Shown: positions 1-6,973 of the stretch, piece by piece
Numbering within the stretch: position 1 is the first letter of the stretch
Layout: the number at the start of each line of letters is the position of its first letter
DNA from: a virus
Strand: one strand, 5' to 3'
IMG/VR virus record: IMGVR_UViG_3300009788_000084
Location: 1-21,061 of that record
DNA length: 21,061 nt
The notes under the pieces: model-generated
What the model was told of the DNA's origin: nothing
What the model saw: only the letters and a program-made list of their open reading frames with translations
Database searches by the model: none
Translations under genes and position numbers: made by a program

Positions 1-123
1 AATCTCGGATAATACCATAAGCGGCCTCGCCTTCATCGATTACATCAATATCATCTCCGGTTTCACCCTCACGGGTAATAAACATACCGGCGCTCATATC
101 TGCGCCATTGGTTACTAGAATAT
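1..123. repeat. terminal direct repeat, left copy (circular join)
   Basis: Bases 1-123 are identical to bases 20939-21061. An exact end-to-end repeat of this size is the usual sign that an assembled contig closed on itself, or less often a true short terminal repeat. The repeat lies inside the coding sequence of the decoration-type protein, which reads through the join without interruption. That favours assembly overlap of a circular or circularly permuted genome over a real terminus. Confidence 0.95.
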
Positions 124-157
124 CACTAAACTTCTCTACTATGTCTTTATTATCCAT
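1..157 (-). CDS. 5' end of the decoration-type capsid protein gene (rest at 20592-21061)
   Basis: Read on the closed circle, the gene at 20592-21035 stays open upstream through the join to an ATG at 157-155, giving a 167-aa protein that starts MDNKDIVEKFSDILVTNGAD. The reading frame stays open further, to a TTG at 205-203 just after a stop at 208-206. The ATG at 157 has no clear SD sequence. The TTG has a GTGA element (in AAGTGA) six bases upstream, so the longer form cannot be excluded. The 5' part is missing from a linear reading of the right-hand end, where the first visible ATG (21035) would give a shortened 147-aa product. See the entry at 20592 for function. Confidence 0.8.
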   Translation of the reverse strand, partial: MDNKDIVEKFSDILVTNGADMSAGMFITREGETGDDIDVIDEGEAAYGIIRD

Positions 158-236
158 TACAATAGTTTCATGTAATTTATTATCTAAAATTGTCTGATCA
201 GCCAATTAGTTTCACTTGTTAGACTAAACCGTGCAT

Positions 237-248
237 TGAATATTAAAG
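237..248 (-). promoter_or_regulatory. possible TATA-type promoter for the capsid genes
   Basis: On the minus strand TTTAATATT (bases 247-239) precedes the decoration-protein gene and overlaps the stop codon of the glycosyltransferase gene. An archaeal TATA element here would place the start of transcription near base 217, a few bases before the TTG at 205 and about 60 before the ATG at 157. The 85 bp between the two genes (158-242) is the largest gap in the late operon, so a second promoter for the abundantly needed capsid proteins makes sense. The evidence is only AT-rich sequence at the right distance. Confidence 0.3.
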
Positions 249-1058
249 CTTTATGGCGTCGTTATAGATTTGTTTCCATTTCTCCATGATGTCTTCATAA
301 TTGTATTCTTCAGGTAGTTCTGTTAAATGATTACCATCATGATGAACGGTTCCACCCATAGCAAGAAATTCTATAGCAGTTAATGATAGAGGAAGCGTCT
401 TGCCATCAACTATCTTATGATCATGGAATAACCAGAAATGAGTTAGAAAATGAAAATAACTAATTCGGGGATAGATTTCTCCTATATCCCTTCGTTGGTT
501 AATCTTATGATCGCCTTCGCAATGGTATAAGCCATATTTGCCGCCTTCTAAGTTACCATGCGAGTGTATGACTTCTAATTCCACATTGCCACATGCTTGT
601 TTATCTCCGATCATTGACATATCTGGAGCATTAAGCATTAGTCTTACGTTATCTGGCTCATTCATTAAGCCAACTAGATCTTTGGTTGATACTGTATACA
701 ACTTGACATTTGTGTGAGGAATCATATTATGCCATTCTGTTAATCTAAGGTCACTACCATGTAGTGACATAATGATGGGTATATCTGGGAAATGATGTTC
801 AAAAAAACCCACCATGGAATGATAAAAATGAATATGTATCAAATCGGGTTTAAATTCCTTAAATTCAGCTATGTATTTTAATAATCCCATAGAATTATCT
901 AATAATTTAACTGAATTCATCCCCGCATACCATATATCTCTATCATTGGCATTTAATTCATAGATCTTGAATTGGAATCCATGGTCTCTCCAATAATTAG
1001 CAATGGTGGACCCAACAAAAGCTGTATCGCCGAATACTAGTATTCTTTTAGATGCCAT
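243..1058 (-). CDS. GT4-like (GT-B fold) glycosyltransferase
   Basis: A 271-aa protein with the look of a retaining GT-B glycosyltransferase. A Rossmann-like first strand (KRILVFGDTAFVG, about 4-16) is followed by PDLIHIHFYH (71-80), SLHGSDLR (98-105) and YTVSTKDL (121-128), the usual GT4 N-domain signatures. In the C-domain, LSLTAIEFLAMGG (224-236, Glu230) resembles the GT4 region that binds the sugar nucleotide. The protein is shorter than most GT4 enzymes (350-400 aa), so the C-domain is reduced. Start ATG 1058 follows an AAGAAGTGA SD-like run. It sits at the end of the terminase-portal-scaffold block, just before the capsid genes, so virion glycosylation is a reasonable inference. The sugar and acceptor are unknown. 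Confidence 0.75.
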   Translation of the reverse strand: MASKRILVFGDTAFVGSTIANYWRDHGFQFKIYELNANDRDIWYAGMNSVKLLDNSMGLLKYIAEFKEFKPDLIHIHFYHSMVGFFEHHFPDIPIIMSLHGSDLRLTEWHNMIPHTNVKLYTVSTKDLVGLMNEPDNVRLMLNAPDMSMIGDKQACGNVELEVIHSHGNLEGGKYGLYHCEGDHKINQRRDIGEIYPRISYFHFLTHFWLFHDHKIVDGKTLPLSLTAIEFLAMGGTVHHDGNHLTELPEEYNYEDIMEKWKQIYNDAIKL

Positions 1059-1062
1059 TAAA

Positions 1063-1530
1063 TCACTTCTTTATTGGTTTACCTGATAGTCTATCGGTCC
1101 AAGGCATACGTTCACCGCTACCACTTGGATCTAGTACTGTAGTTACTGATCCTCTATTCGGTGCATCATCCTGTTTGGTTTGAAAGACTATATCCTTTCC
1201 TGATGCTTTGAGTATTTTTGCTGCTGTTCTTAGACCTTCTAATGATTCTTTATCCAGGCCTTTTGTATCATAGTTCAATCTATCTAATTCAGAAATAATA
1301 GTTTTTCTCTCATTTGTGTCCTTTTCTTCTTTGATTGCTGCTAATTGTGTTTCAAGTTCTTTTATCCGTGCTTCTGAATCACTACTAGATTTCTTCTTAG
1401 CTTTTTCCTTTGCTTTATCTTCTTTAGCAAGTTTTGCTTCTAGTTCTGCAATACGTTCAGCATCGGTATTATCTGGAGGAGTAGGTTCTGTTGGTGGGGC
1501 CGGTTCGGCGGGTGGTGGGTTCTCACTCAT
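1063..1530 (-). CDS. scaffold-like capsid assembly protein
   Basis: A 155-aa, highly charged protein. The first 20 residues are rich in Pro and Glu, followed by a predicted coiled coil of Ala/Glu/Lys heptads (about 23-75), then a mixed C-terminal part ending in basic residues (SGKPIKK). Pro/Glu-rich N-terminus, coiled coil and basic tail, together with a position between portal and capsid genes, are what tailed-phage scaffolding proteins look like. I see no specific sequence family. Start ATG 1530 has a strong SD (AGGGGG) and overlaps the previous stop as ATGA, so the two genes are translationally coupled. No separate maturation protease gene was found. Whether the scaffold is cleaved or released intact cannot be told. 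Confidence 0.6.
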   Translation of the reverse strand: MSENPPPAEPAPPTEPTPPDNTDAERIAELEAKLAKEDKAKEKAKKKSSSDSEARIKELETQLAAIKEEKDTNERKTIISELDRLNYDTKGLDKESLEGLRTAAKILKASGKDIVFQTKQDDAPNRGSVTTVLDPSGSGERMPWTDRLSGKPIKK

Positions 1531-2051
1531 TTGCTAGCCCCCTTTTTCCTTGAAGTATGCCCAGATATCTTCTTATCCTTGACTAGTGTATATTCATAGA
1601 AAGGCATTATTTGAGGAGCAATCATATTAGGTGAATCAAATTCTCGGGATACTGCATTCCTTGATTTTTCTAATATTGTATAGCCATCTGGCAGTTTAAC
1701 GGGTTGAGAATACATATACATTTGATGTTCAGCTGACCATTCACGAATATTCCCTTTTGGTATCTCTACCGTCAGTATATCACTTTCAAATAGGTCTGCC
1801 TTATCTTTGAGTGTATGTGTTTTCTCATGCTCTCTTAAGGCGGCTTTATATGAGGTTTCAAAGGGACAATGTTTGGTTTTATCTTTCTTAGATATGTATT
1901 TGCATTTGTATACCCTGGTAGGTTTTTCTTCTCTACGGTGTATAGAAGGCGTTTCAGTTCTCTTGTGATTGTCCTCAGTTTCTTTCTTCTTGATTTTAAA
2001 TTGTGTTGGTCCACTCTTATAGGTGGGCAATTCATCAACTACTTCACTCAT
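1527..2051 (-). CDS. C2H2-type zinc-finger protein in the virion module
   Basis: A 174-aa basic protein. Its recognisable part is Cys62-x12-His75-x3-His79 (CPFETSYKAALREHEKTH), exact C2H2 finger spacing for the second Cys and the two His, with hydrophobic residues in the right places. The first Cys (C50) is 12 residues earlier instead of the usual 3-5, so the knuckle carries a Lys-rich insert. The first 48 residues are Lys/Glu-rich and probably disordered; the C-terminal half is of unknown fold. I chose ATG 2051, not the in-frame ATG at 2081, because 2051 has a GAGAGGA SD and overlaps the previous stop as ATGAGTGA. DNA or RNA binding is inferred. A role in packaging or as a minor head protein fits the position, but nothing proves it. 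Confidence 0.6.
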   Translation of the reverse strand: MSEVVDELPTYKSGPTQFKIKKKETEDNHKRTETPSIHRREEKPTRVYKCKYISKKDKTKHCPFETSYKAALREHEKTHTLKDKADLFESDILTVEIPKGNIREWSAEHQMYMYSQPVKLPDGYTILEKSRNAVSREFDSPNMIAPQIMPFYEYTLVKDKKISGHTSRKKGASK

Positions 2052-2172
2052 TTGATTTCCTCTCTTTTTCTTTTCTGTCATTCTCTAAAGTCTTGGCATG
2101 TGATTCAATAAACCTAGATAGCCTTTCATAAGCAAGCAGTAATTCTTCGAAACTGTCGAATTCTATTTTCAT
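2044..2172 (-). CDS. small 42-aa helical protein
   Basis: Translates as MKIEFDSFEELLLAYERLSR followed by a Lys/Glu-rich tail, predicted to be one long helix or coiled coil. The ATG at 2172 overlaps the stop of the glycosyltransferase gene (ATGA), and its own stop overlaps the start of the zinc-finger gene (ATGAGTGA). This exact chaining on both sides, with no other gene in the gap, is the reason for calling it. It has no recognisable family. It could be a small assembly chaperone or scaffold helper, but that is only a guess from position and helicity. Confidence 0.6.
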   Translation of the reverse strand: MKIEFDSFEELLLAYERLSRFIESHAKTLENDRKEKERKSNE

Positions 2173-3002
2173 GTTGTTACTTCCTCATTGATTCTAATTT
2201 CGAGATCTGATAATCTCTTGTAATTCTTAGGTAGATCTTCAAATTCGAGAATCCCATCTGATATTAATTCAAGACCAATACCCTCTTTATAATGTGCAAA
2301 TACTAGAAAATCTAAGGTCCAAGAGTTTTCCCATATGGGATCCTGTACTTCGATGTAGTTTCTAGTTATATCTGTAGTGACTAGCTCGCCTTCTATTTCT
2401 ATGCCACTAGAAGCGTACTTATCAGTAATGCCAATATAATCATGCTTCATTACATCACTGATATAACTAATCCCTTCTTTCTTTTTGATTAATCTGGGTC
2501 TTGCCTTGAATTTAACATCGGATCTCATTTCCCATATTGACATAAACTCAGGTTGCTTGTGACTCTCCACAGTATTAGCCATAGTAAGAGTCTCGTATAT
2601 GGACCAAATAGATCCAAATAATACCTCATCTGAATCCATTACTAAAAACCATTCTCCATCTGGTACTCTATCAACATACATCTGTCTAATCTTACATTGC
2701 AAGGTGTCCTTTTCCTTTCTTAGTAATCGATGGGAGAATTTTCCAGCTCTTACCCATATGGGAAGAACGTGTAATTTAGTCACAAAATCTTGAAGGATTC
2801 TAAGAGTAAAAGTCATCATGGGTGTTGGTATATCAGGGTAAATAGTGCATATATATAGGTGTAATTTATCGCATTTATCTGGACATAAGTATTCCTTAGT
2901 TATTATTGTAGGATTGTTTTGATACTCTTGTTCAAATTCTGATTGTCTTTGTCCTGGTATTCCACCAAAACCTATTTTCTCAGCATTAGTTACTTCATTC
3001 AT
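2169..3002 (-). CDS. GT-A (family 2-like) glycosyltransferase
   Basis: A 277-aa protein with a GT-A metal-binding signature: residues about 115-126 read DGEWFLVMDSDE. Asp123-x-Asp125 is the DxD motif, and the Gly-Glu-Trp before it is typical of glycosyltransferases that keep an acidic DxDE strand. A Lys/Arg-rich helix precedes it (LQCKIRQMYVDRVP), as in many phage-encoded family members. The C-terminal part (about 200-277) is not recognised. I chose ATG 3002 because it overlaps the portal stop (ATGAATGA); an in-frame upstream ATG at 3047 would overlap the portal gene by more than 50 bp. Its place between portal and scaffold, with a second glycosyltransferase four genes on, points to sugar decoration of virion proteins or of the host surface. 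Confidence 0.7.
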   Translation of the reverse strand: MNEVTNAEKIGFGGIPGQRQSEFEQEYQNNPTIITKEYLCPDKCDKLHLYICTIYPDIPTPMMTFTLRILQDFVTKLHVLPIWVRAGKFSHRLLRKEKDTLQCKIRQMYVDRVPDGEWFLVMDSDEVLFGSIWSIYETLTMANTVESHKQPEFMSIWEMRSDVKFKARPRLIKKKEGISYISDVMKHDYIGITDKYASSGIEIEGELVTTDITRNYIEVQDPIWENSWTLDFLVFAHYKEGIGLELISDGILEFEDLPKNYKRLSDLEIRINEEVTT

Positions 3003-4359
3003 CTGACGGGGGGTCCTGATCATTTGGATTAGCTGACGTATCAGCATCGTCTTGATCTTGATTGCCTCCCATCATTGCGTCTTTTAATTCCTTTGCCTCA
3101 TTTTCGGCTTTTTGTTTTAATGCCTCATCGATAACCATTTCTAATCCAATCAAATCCTGTACTACTTGCTGATCCCAACCAAGACGATCCATAACAGGCA
3201 TGATATCAACCATTATATCAATTCGTTTCATATCCAGCTCAACTTTCTCTGTTTCGTCTACTTCAACAAATGGTCTCCACTTCGGTGTATACAAATCGAT
3301 AATACTTTCGGTTTCATCTTTGGTATCTTGTACTACCCTATCTATTCCCCACATGTAATGATAGTTGGATTTAATCTGTGCTAGGTTGACTTGATTGAGG
3401 AACCCCTGTCTGTTTGTCTCAGCAGATCTTAAGCCGAGTTCGGACCCGATAAACGTTTCTCTAGGTAATCGAGTATATCCACTTATTGCTTCCAGGTGAA
3501 TGTCTCTATCATCTTTTGGATTACTAGGTAGGGACCCTTCACCGAACTTAATCCCAAATTCAAATCTTTGCTTACCATCCGCACCGAATGCACCTTCTGG
3601 AAATACCAGGTATGAATTCATTCCGAAATTATTAAGGAATTTCTCTAATTTTGCCTGTGCTTCATCATCTCCTATAATACTAGCAGGAGCCATAATGTAT
3701 CTAAGACCGCTAGATACTCTAATAGTTCTTAATGCGGTTTGTTGGTTAGTATTTGCCAATCCTATTAAATCATCAAATATAGGATCAACCCATGCTCTAT
3801 ATTGGCCGATTGTCTCACTATAATTCCCGATTAGTAAAACATCTTCTAATCTAGGATCCTTTGGTTTTAATTCAATTGGTTTCAATTGCTTACTATCATC
3901 AGTAAAAATAGGGGGATTGAAATGTAATTCAGTTACGTTTTTTGTACCTGGTTCAATTATAATCTTAGTTATGTCTTTCGGCTTTATCCAATAGAATTGC
4001 TTTTCCTCATTTGTTTGGAATTTGAAGTATACCATAAGACAATAGCCGTGATATCTGGCTGTTCCGTATGCTTGGATTAGTTTCTGTGTATAGTCATCAA
4101 TAAATTTAGGCGTTAATCTCTCATTAAGTTCTGTTAACTTCTGTTCTTTATCCTCTTCATCATGTAAGTCAAATCCTCTCTGAAATGATTCCTCATAGAA
4201 CCCTGTTGCAAGATATGCACCTATAGGTGTCCTATATCTCACAATGTTTCTAACAGCATGTACTATTCTTTGCCAATATCTAAATACTGCGGGGTTTTGT
4301 TTAAGTGAATTAGATTTTAGCCTTACGCCTTGTTGTACGGTGTCATCTGTTACGCTCAT
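2995..4359 (-). CDS. portal protein
   Basis: A 454-aa protein of normal portal length. Portals form the dodecameric ring at one capsid vertex and pass DNA from the terminase. Features seen: a helical N-terminal wing, a central region ending in YIMAPASIIGDDEAQAKLEK (about 240-260), and a stem/crown part with SGYTRLPRETFIGSELGLRS (about 310-330), a pattern of portals related to the DUF1073 group where a Thr/Ser-rich loop precedes 'AE' helices. The C-terminus is acidic and Gln/Asp-rich. It lies two small genes after the large terminase, as in most tailed viruses. The ATG at 4359 overlaps the previous stop (ATGA). Confidence 0.8.
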   Translation of the reverse strand: MSVTDDTVQQGVRLKSNSLKQNPAVFRYWQRIVHAVRNIVRYRTPIGAYLATGFYEESFQRGFDLHDEEDKEQKLTELNERLTPKFIDDYTQKLIQAYGTARYHGYCLMVYFKFQTNEEKQFYWIKPKDITKIIIEPGTKNVTELHFNPPIFTDDSKQLKPIELKPKDPRLEDVLLIGNYSETIGQYRAWVDPIFDDLIGLANTNQQTALRTIRVSSGLRYIMAPASIIGDDEAQAKLEKFLNNFGMNSYLVFPEGAFGADGKQRFEFGIKFGEGSLPSNPKDDRDIHLEAISGYTRLPRETFIGSELGLRSAETNRQGFLNQVNLAQIKSNYHYMWGIDRVVQDTKDETESIIDLYTPKWRPFVEVDETEKVELDMKRIDIMVDIMPVMDRLGWDQQVVQDLIGLEMVIDEALKQKAENEAKELKDAMMGGNQDQDDADTSANPNDQDPPSDE

Positions 4360-4511
4360 TTAATAATACCTCTGGGTTTACTTGGTTCGTACATCTTCCA
4401 TCTTATTTTCAAATCGACGCCTAGTCCTAATACACTTAATATTGCAGGTTCAACTTCTTTTTGCATTGCCTTGATTCTTTTCTTTACAAATTCTTCAAAT
4501 ATATCGCTCAT
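4356..4511 (-). CDS. hypothetical 51-aa protein between terminase and portal
   Basis: Translates as MSDIFEEFVKKRIKAMQKEV and onward, ending PSKPRGIIK. The N-terminal half is a predicted amphipathic helix, followed by a short beta-rich part. The ATG at 4511 overlaps the stop of the gene before it, and its stop overlaps the portal start (both ATGA). This chaining supports it as real despite its size. No family recognised. A small terminase partner or portal-assembly factor is possible by position only. Confidence 0.6.
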   Translation of the reverse strand: MSDIFEEFVKKRIKAMQKEVEPAILSVLGLGVDLKIRWKMYEPSKPRGIIK

Positions 4512-4696
4512 GAGATCACATCGATGGTTTCTATAACGATATTAACTTTCTTTGATTTAAAGATTTTCTGGAGTTCCTTGTTTCTCTTCCTATAGAAGTA
4601 CATTCTGATTATTGGCATTCTATACCGTAGTGGCGTCTTAGCTGTTAGTATCTTGATTGTTGTTGGCTCTTCTATATACACTGATGGATTGTCCAT
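4508..4696 (-). CDS. hypothetical 62-aa basic protein after the large terminase
   Basis: A short, basic protein (Arg/Lys-rich in the middle, with YRMPIIRMYFYRKRNKELQK around residues 25-44). It starts at ATG 4696, three bases after the terminase stop, with a weak GGAATGA element upstream, and overlaps the next gene by ATGA. The basic, beta/helix pattern would suit nucleic-acid binding, but there is no recognisable motif. It sits between terminase and portal, where small packaging accessory genes are often found. Confidence 0.6.
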   Translation of the reverse strand: MDNPSVYIEEPTTIKILTAKTPLRYRMPIIRMYFYRKRNKELQKIFKSKKVNIVIETIDVIS

Positions 4697-4699
4697 ATA

Positions 4700-6244
4700 T
4701 TATTCATTCCATGTCTTAACTTTTAAGGATGTTGTAGTACCGAACTTCCATTTGATACCTCGCCATAGCATTTCTACCGCATCTAGCCAATCGTCTTTTC
4801 TCTTCGGTGTGGATTCAGTACGATCATATAAGATGTATTGATCATATGCTTCCTCAATGAATCCCATATTCTTGCATACCCTAATTCTCCCCCTGGCAAA
4901 TGGTGAGTCTAACGTATCAATCCTCTTAGTCTTTTTTGTAGCCTCTTGTTTCAATGGTGTTGCACTAGGCACAGTCTCGCTTACCTCTTCTTCTAATAGT
5001 GCCTGCCAAAACTCCGCTTCGATCCACATTACATTCGGTCTATATGTTTGGCTATAGAATCTTAGTTTCTCTGTTGCTTTTCTGAATGATAATCCTTTCT
5101 CTAGATCAGTCTTCACTATATCCAAATGGCCATACGTAGTAGTCCCTATGACAATAGCGAAATAATCTGCACCAGAAGATTTACCAAATGCAGGATCAAC
5201 AGCAATATAACAATTACCACGTATCTTCTCAAATTCGTAGTCATCTATTATGTGCCAATATTTGGGATTGAAGTATTTACCTCCTCTTGGTAATGGATCA
5301 TTCTGGAATTGAGACATAAAGCTGGCTCGATCATCCAAGTACCTGAACATCAGTTGTTCGAAGGTCCATCTTGGACAACCAAGGATTTTATACGTGACAT
5401 CTTTCTGATATGAATTTCTTAATCGCATAGGTATAGTCTGAGTGCTTCCGTCCTGTGCGACATACTCTTCGAATATGACATCCTCCCAATCAGGAAAGGT
5501 TCCCTTGGTGAATTCGATTGCTGTTTCTTTTATCTCTAAGAAATGCTTCTTCTTTAATTGTGAATAGAAATCATCGTAGTCTTTCCTTGTACCCGAAATC
5601 GATAGCCTCTTGGATAAATCCCTGACATTATCATTGAAGTTCATGTATAATCTTTCACTTGTGAGCTCTGATACAGGCATTAACTGGATGATGTCTTCTA
5701 AATGTGTCCAATCTGGATGAGAGCCTACATATTTACCACCCCAACCAGATACAGCGAATATAGGATCCTCACCTATTTGTTTAGTTGAGTAGTATATACC
5801 TTTGTTCTCATCCTTCTTCTTAGTTTCATAGCCATAGTGGGCTTGTATATCAGGATCCTCTAGAACATCGAATACTATACGCCATATCTTATATGGTAAG
5901 CCTGCAATTACCAGGACTGATCGATTAAATTCAAGGATCCAATATAAGAATAATACACATAGGCCTACTGTCTTACCGTGATCTCTTGGATAGATAGTCA
6001 TAGTCTTATTTCTGGTCCACACCTCCTCTAAGAATCTGAGAATAAAATCTGGTGTGGGATCCCAATGATAGTGTCTTACGTGTTTCTTACCCCAGGTATC
6101 TATATCTCTAATTGGTATCTTTGTGTGGTCAGTTGTTTCAGAACCATTTCCGTCGATAGATCCTTGAGTTGATCGCTTCTTATTTATACTATGTTCACTT
6201 TCTGTTTTAGGGTCCTTTCTAAGTGAACGTTTGTGTTTCTCCAC
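4700..6244 (-). CDS. terL: terminase large subunit (packaging ATPase-nuclease)
   Basis: The motor that packages DNA into the head. ATPase part, numbered from GTG 6244: Walker A-type YPRDHGKT (85-92), Walker B-like strand ending HLEDII (181-186), coupling motif SISGTR (215-220). RNase H-like nuclease part: IAVDPA with Asp350, WIEAEF with Glu409, and KDDWLDA with Asp484/485 and Asp488, the three acidic positions expected. The 514-aa length is typical. The reading frame does not begin at this GTG: it stays open for 61 further codons upstream (6245-6427), and that stretch looks like a helix-turn-helix domain. The real protein is therefore probably longer at the N-terminus (separate entry). It is the first gene of the late unit. 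Confidence 0.9.
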   Translation of the reverse strand: MEKHKRSLRKDPKTESEHSINKKRSTQGSIDGNGSETTDHTKIPIRDIDTWGKKHVRHYHWDPTPDFILRFLEEVWTRNKTMTIYPRDHGKTVGLCVLFLYWILEFNRSVLVIAGLPYKIWRIVFDVLEDPDIQAHYGYETKKKDENKGIYYSTKQIGEDPIFAVSGWGGKYVGSHPDWTHLEDIIQLMPVSELTSERLYMNFNDNVRDLSKRLSISGTRKDYDDFYSQLKKKHFLEIKETAIEFTKGTFPDWEDVIFEEYVAQDGSTQTIPMRLRNSYQKDVTYKILGCPRWTFEQLMFRYLDDRASFMSQFQNDPLPRGGKYFNPKYWHIIDDYEFEKIRGNCYIAVDPAFGKSSGADYFAIVIGTTTYGHLDIVKTDLEKGLSFRKATEKLRFYSQTYRPNVMWIEAEFWQALLEEEVSETVPSATPLKQEATKKTKRIDTLDSPFARGRIRVCKNMGFIEEAYDQYILYDRTESTPKRKDDWLDAVEMLWRGIKWKFGTTTSLKVKTWNE

Positions 6245-6427
6245 TTGTCTGACTACTGTTTCTCTATCAAACCAACGTTGAACATTGCGTCTATCTTTAC
6301 CATCTGGATTAGCTATCTTGTTTCTGGTTATCTTGGACCATCCATCACCTTTTCGTCTACACTCCTGTATCTCTTCAAAATTAAAATTGGGCGACGATTT
6401 GGGCGATGGGTTACGTAGTATCTGAAA
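6245..6427 (-). other. in-frame upstream extension of the large terminase with HTH-like sequence and no standard start codon
   Basis: These 61 codons continue the terminase frame upstream of GTG 6244 to a TGA at 6430-6428. The translation holds EEIQECRRKGDGWSKITRNK (about 18-37 of the stretch) and then DRRNVQRWFDRETVVRQ, which reads like a helix-turn-helix: helix, turn around Asn-Pro-Asp-Gly, recognition helix ending in RWF. There is no ATG, GTG or TTG in frame. A GTG lies at 6431-6429 one base out of frame; skipping one T of the TTT at 6427-6425 would join it to this frame. Either a one-base sequence error, a +1 shift or a rare start (ATA at 6421) is needed. No separate small terminase was seen, so a fused one is possible. 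Confidence 0.55.
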
Positions 6428-6450
6428 TCACGATAGAAGGATAGTATGAG

Positions 6451-6460
6451 GTGTTATAAG
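6451..6460 (-). promoter_or_regulatory. possible TATA-type promoter of the late unit
   Basis: On the minus strand CTTATAAC lies at 6460-6453 in the 152-bp gap before the terminase. An archaeal initiation site about 26 bp on would fall near base 6430, right at the out-of-frame GTG (6431). The spacing is the only evidence. The gap otherwise holds the inverted repeat at 6485-6523 and no gene. Confidence 0.35.
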
Positions 6461-6484
6461 GTATTGTGTTAGGATGTGGAGAAA

Positions 6485-6523
6485 TGAGAGAATACTAAAT
6501 GACTGGAGGGAGGTATTCTCTCA
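6485..6523. promoter_or_regulatory. 11-bp inverted repeat between the early and late leftward genes
   Basis: TGAGAGAATAC (6485-6495) and its exact reverse complement GTATTCTCTCA (6513-6523) are separated by 17 bases. It sits downstream of the last early leftward gene (stop at 6580) and upstream of the possible late promoter. It could be a two-site operator for a repressor or activator of late genes, or an RNA hairpin in the read-through transcript. There is no T-run directly after the stem on the minus strand, so a simple intrinsic terminator is less likely. Confidence 0.5.
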
Positions 6524-6579
6524 GGTGTGAACAATGTGAAAACCAATCACTGTCAATATATCAGATAGGTTTAGTGAAT

Positions 6580-6810
6580 TTAAGATTTGTCTACATCATC
6601 TACATTATAGTAATGTTTCCATCCATCATACATAATAAGATCTCCGTTGTTATCAAATGTGAATCCTGCTTCAATTACTCCGTCAAAATATAATGTAACT
6701 TTGTCACGTTGCCATGAAGTAGCTCTTAATAACATGTAACTGTAAATTTCTCCATTGTCTACATAGAGATAGATTTTCTTTGTTTCATTTACCGCATAGT
6801 AATCAGTCAT
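6580..6810 (-). CDS. hypothetical 76-aa protein, last gene of the early leftward operon
   Basis: Translates from ATG 6810 as MTDYYAVNETKKIYLYVDNG and onward; it is rich in Tyr and Asp and predicted mostly beta (IYSYMLLRATSW, KVTLYFDGVIEAGFTF). An in-frame ATG at 6897 exists, but 6810 has a perfect SD (GGAGG, 6 bases before) at the repeated junction and overlaps the previous gene's stop region, so 6810 is the start. Pattern resembles a small beta-barrel or beta-sheet domain. No family recognised. The C-terminus is acidic (NVDDVDKS). Confidence 0.65.
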   Translation of the reverse strand: MTDYYAVNETKKIYLYVDNGEIYSYMLLRATSWQRDKVTLYFDGVIEAGFTFDNNGDLIMYDGWKHYYNVDDVDKS

Positions 6811-6973
6811 TTGAAGCCTCCTTGTGATTTTCACATCTTCCCTTATGTATTTCAGGACTATCGAAATTAGGGTGTTCTCGTATTGGGTGATCTCCATTAC
6901 AATTCTCTACATCATAACATTCCCCACACACTTCACACATAATTGCAAATGTGTAATCGCATATATCTGTCAC
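6803..6973 (-). CDS. Cys/His-rich 56-aa protein with shared ends (MTDIC ... EASND)
   Basis: A GTG at 6973 overlaps the TAG of the previous gene (TAGTG) and has an AAGGAG SD. The product begins MTDICDYTFAIMCEVCGECY and ends CENHKEASND. It contains CEVCGEC, a later Cys and several His, so zinc binding is likely. Its first five residues and last five match those of the 86-aa protein at 8038-8298, while the middles do not align. The last codons (gag gct tca aat gac tga) double as the SD and start region of the next gene. It is too short to attract most gene finders. Confidence 0.65.
   Translation of the reverse strand: MTDICDYTFAIMCEVCGECYDVENCNGDHPIREHPNFDSPEIHKGRCENHKEASND
6808..6821 (-). repeat. 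junction repeat copy 1 (GGAGGCTTCAAATG)
   Basis: A 14-base SD-spacer-ATG unit identical to copies at 7770-7783, 8043-8056 and (opposite strand) 11916-11929. Here the match with the two other minus-strand copies extends to 17 bases (adding ACT). It encodes the tail EASND of one gene and the start of the next. Confidence 0.9.

Noticed and set aside
1-123. Terminal repeat as an attachment site or long terminal repeat of a mobile element
   Set aside because: The repeat is coding and continues in frame across the join; no integrase or target duplication is seen.
1316-1537. Plus-strand reading frame (73 aa) opposite the scaffold gene
   Set aside because: Mirror of a low-complexity coding sequence, Ser/Phe-rich, no SD, opposite a chained operon.
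1835-2038. Second minus-strand frame (67 aa) inside the zinc-finger gene
   Set aside because: Overlaps a gene with clear C2H2 spacing, lacks SD and known motif.
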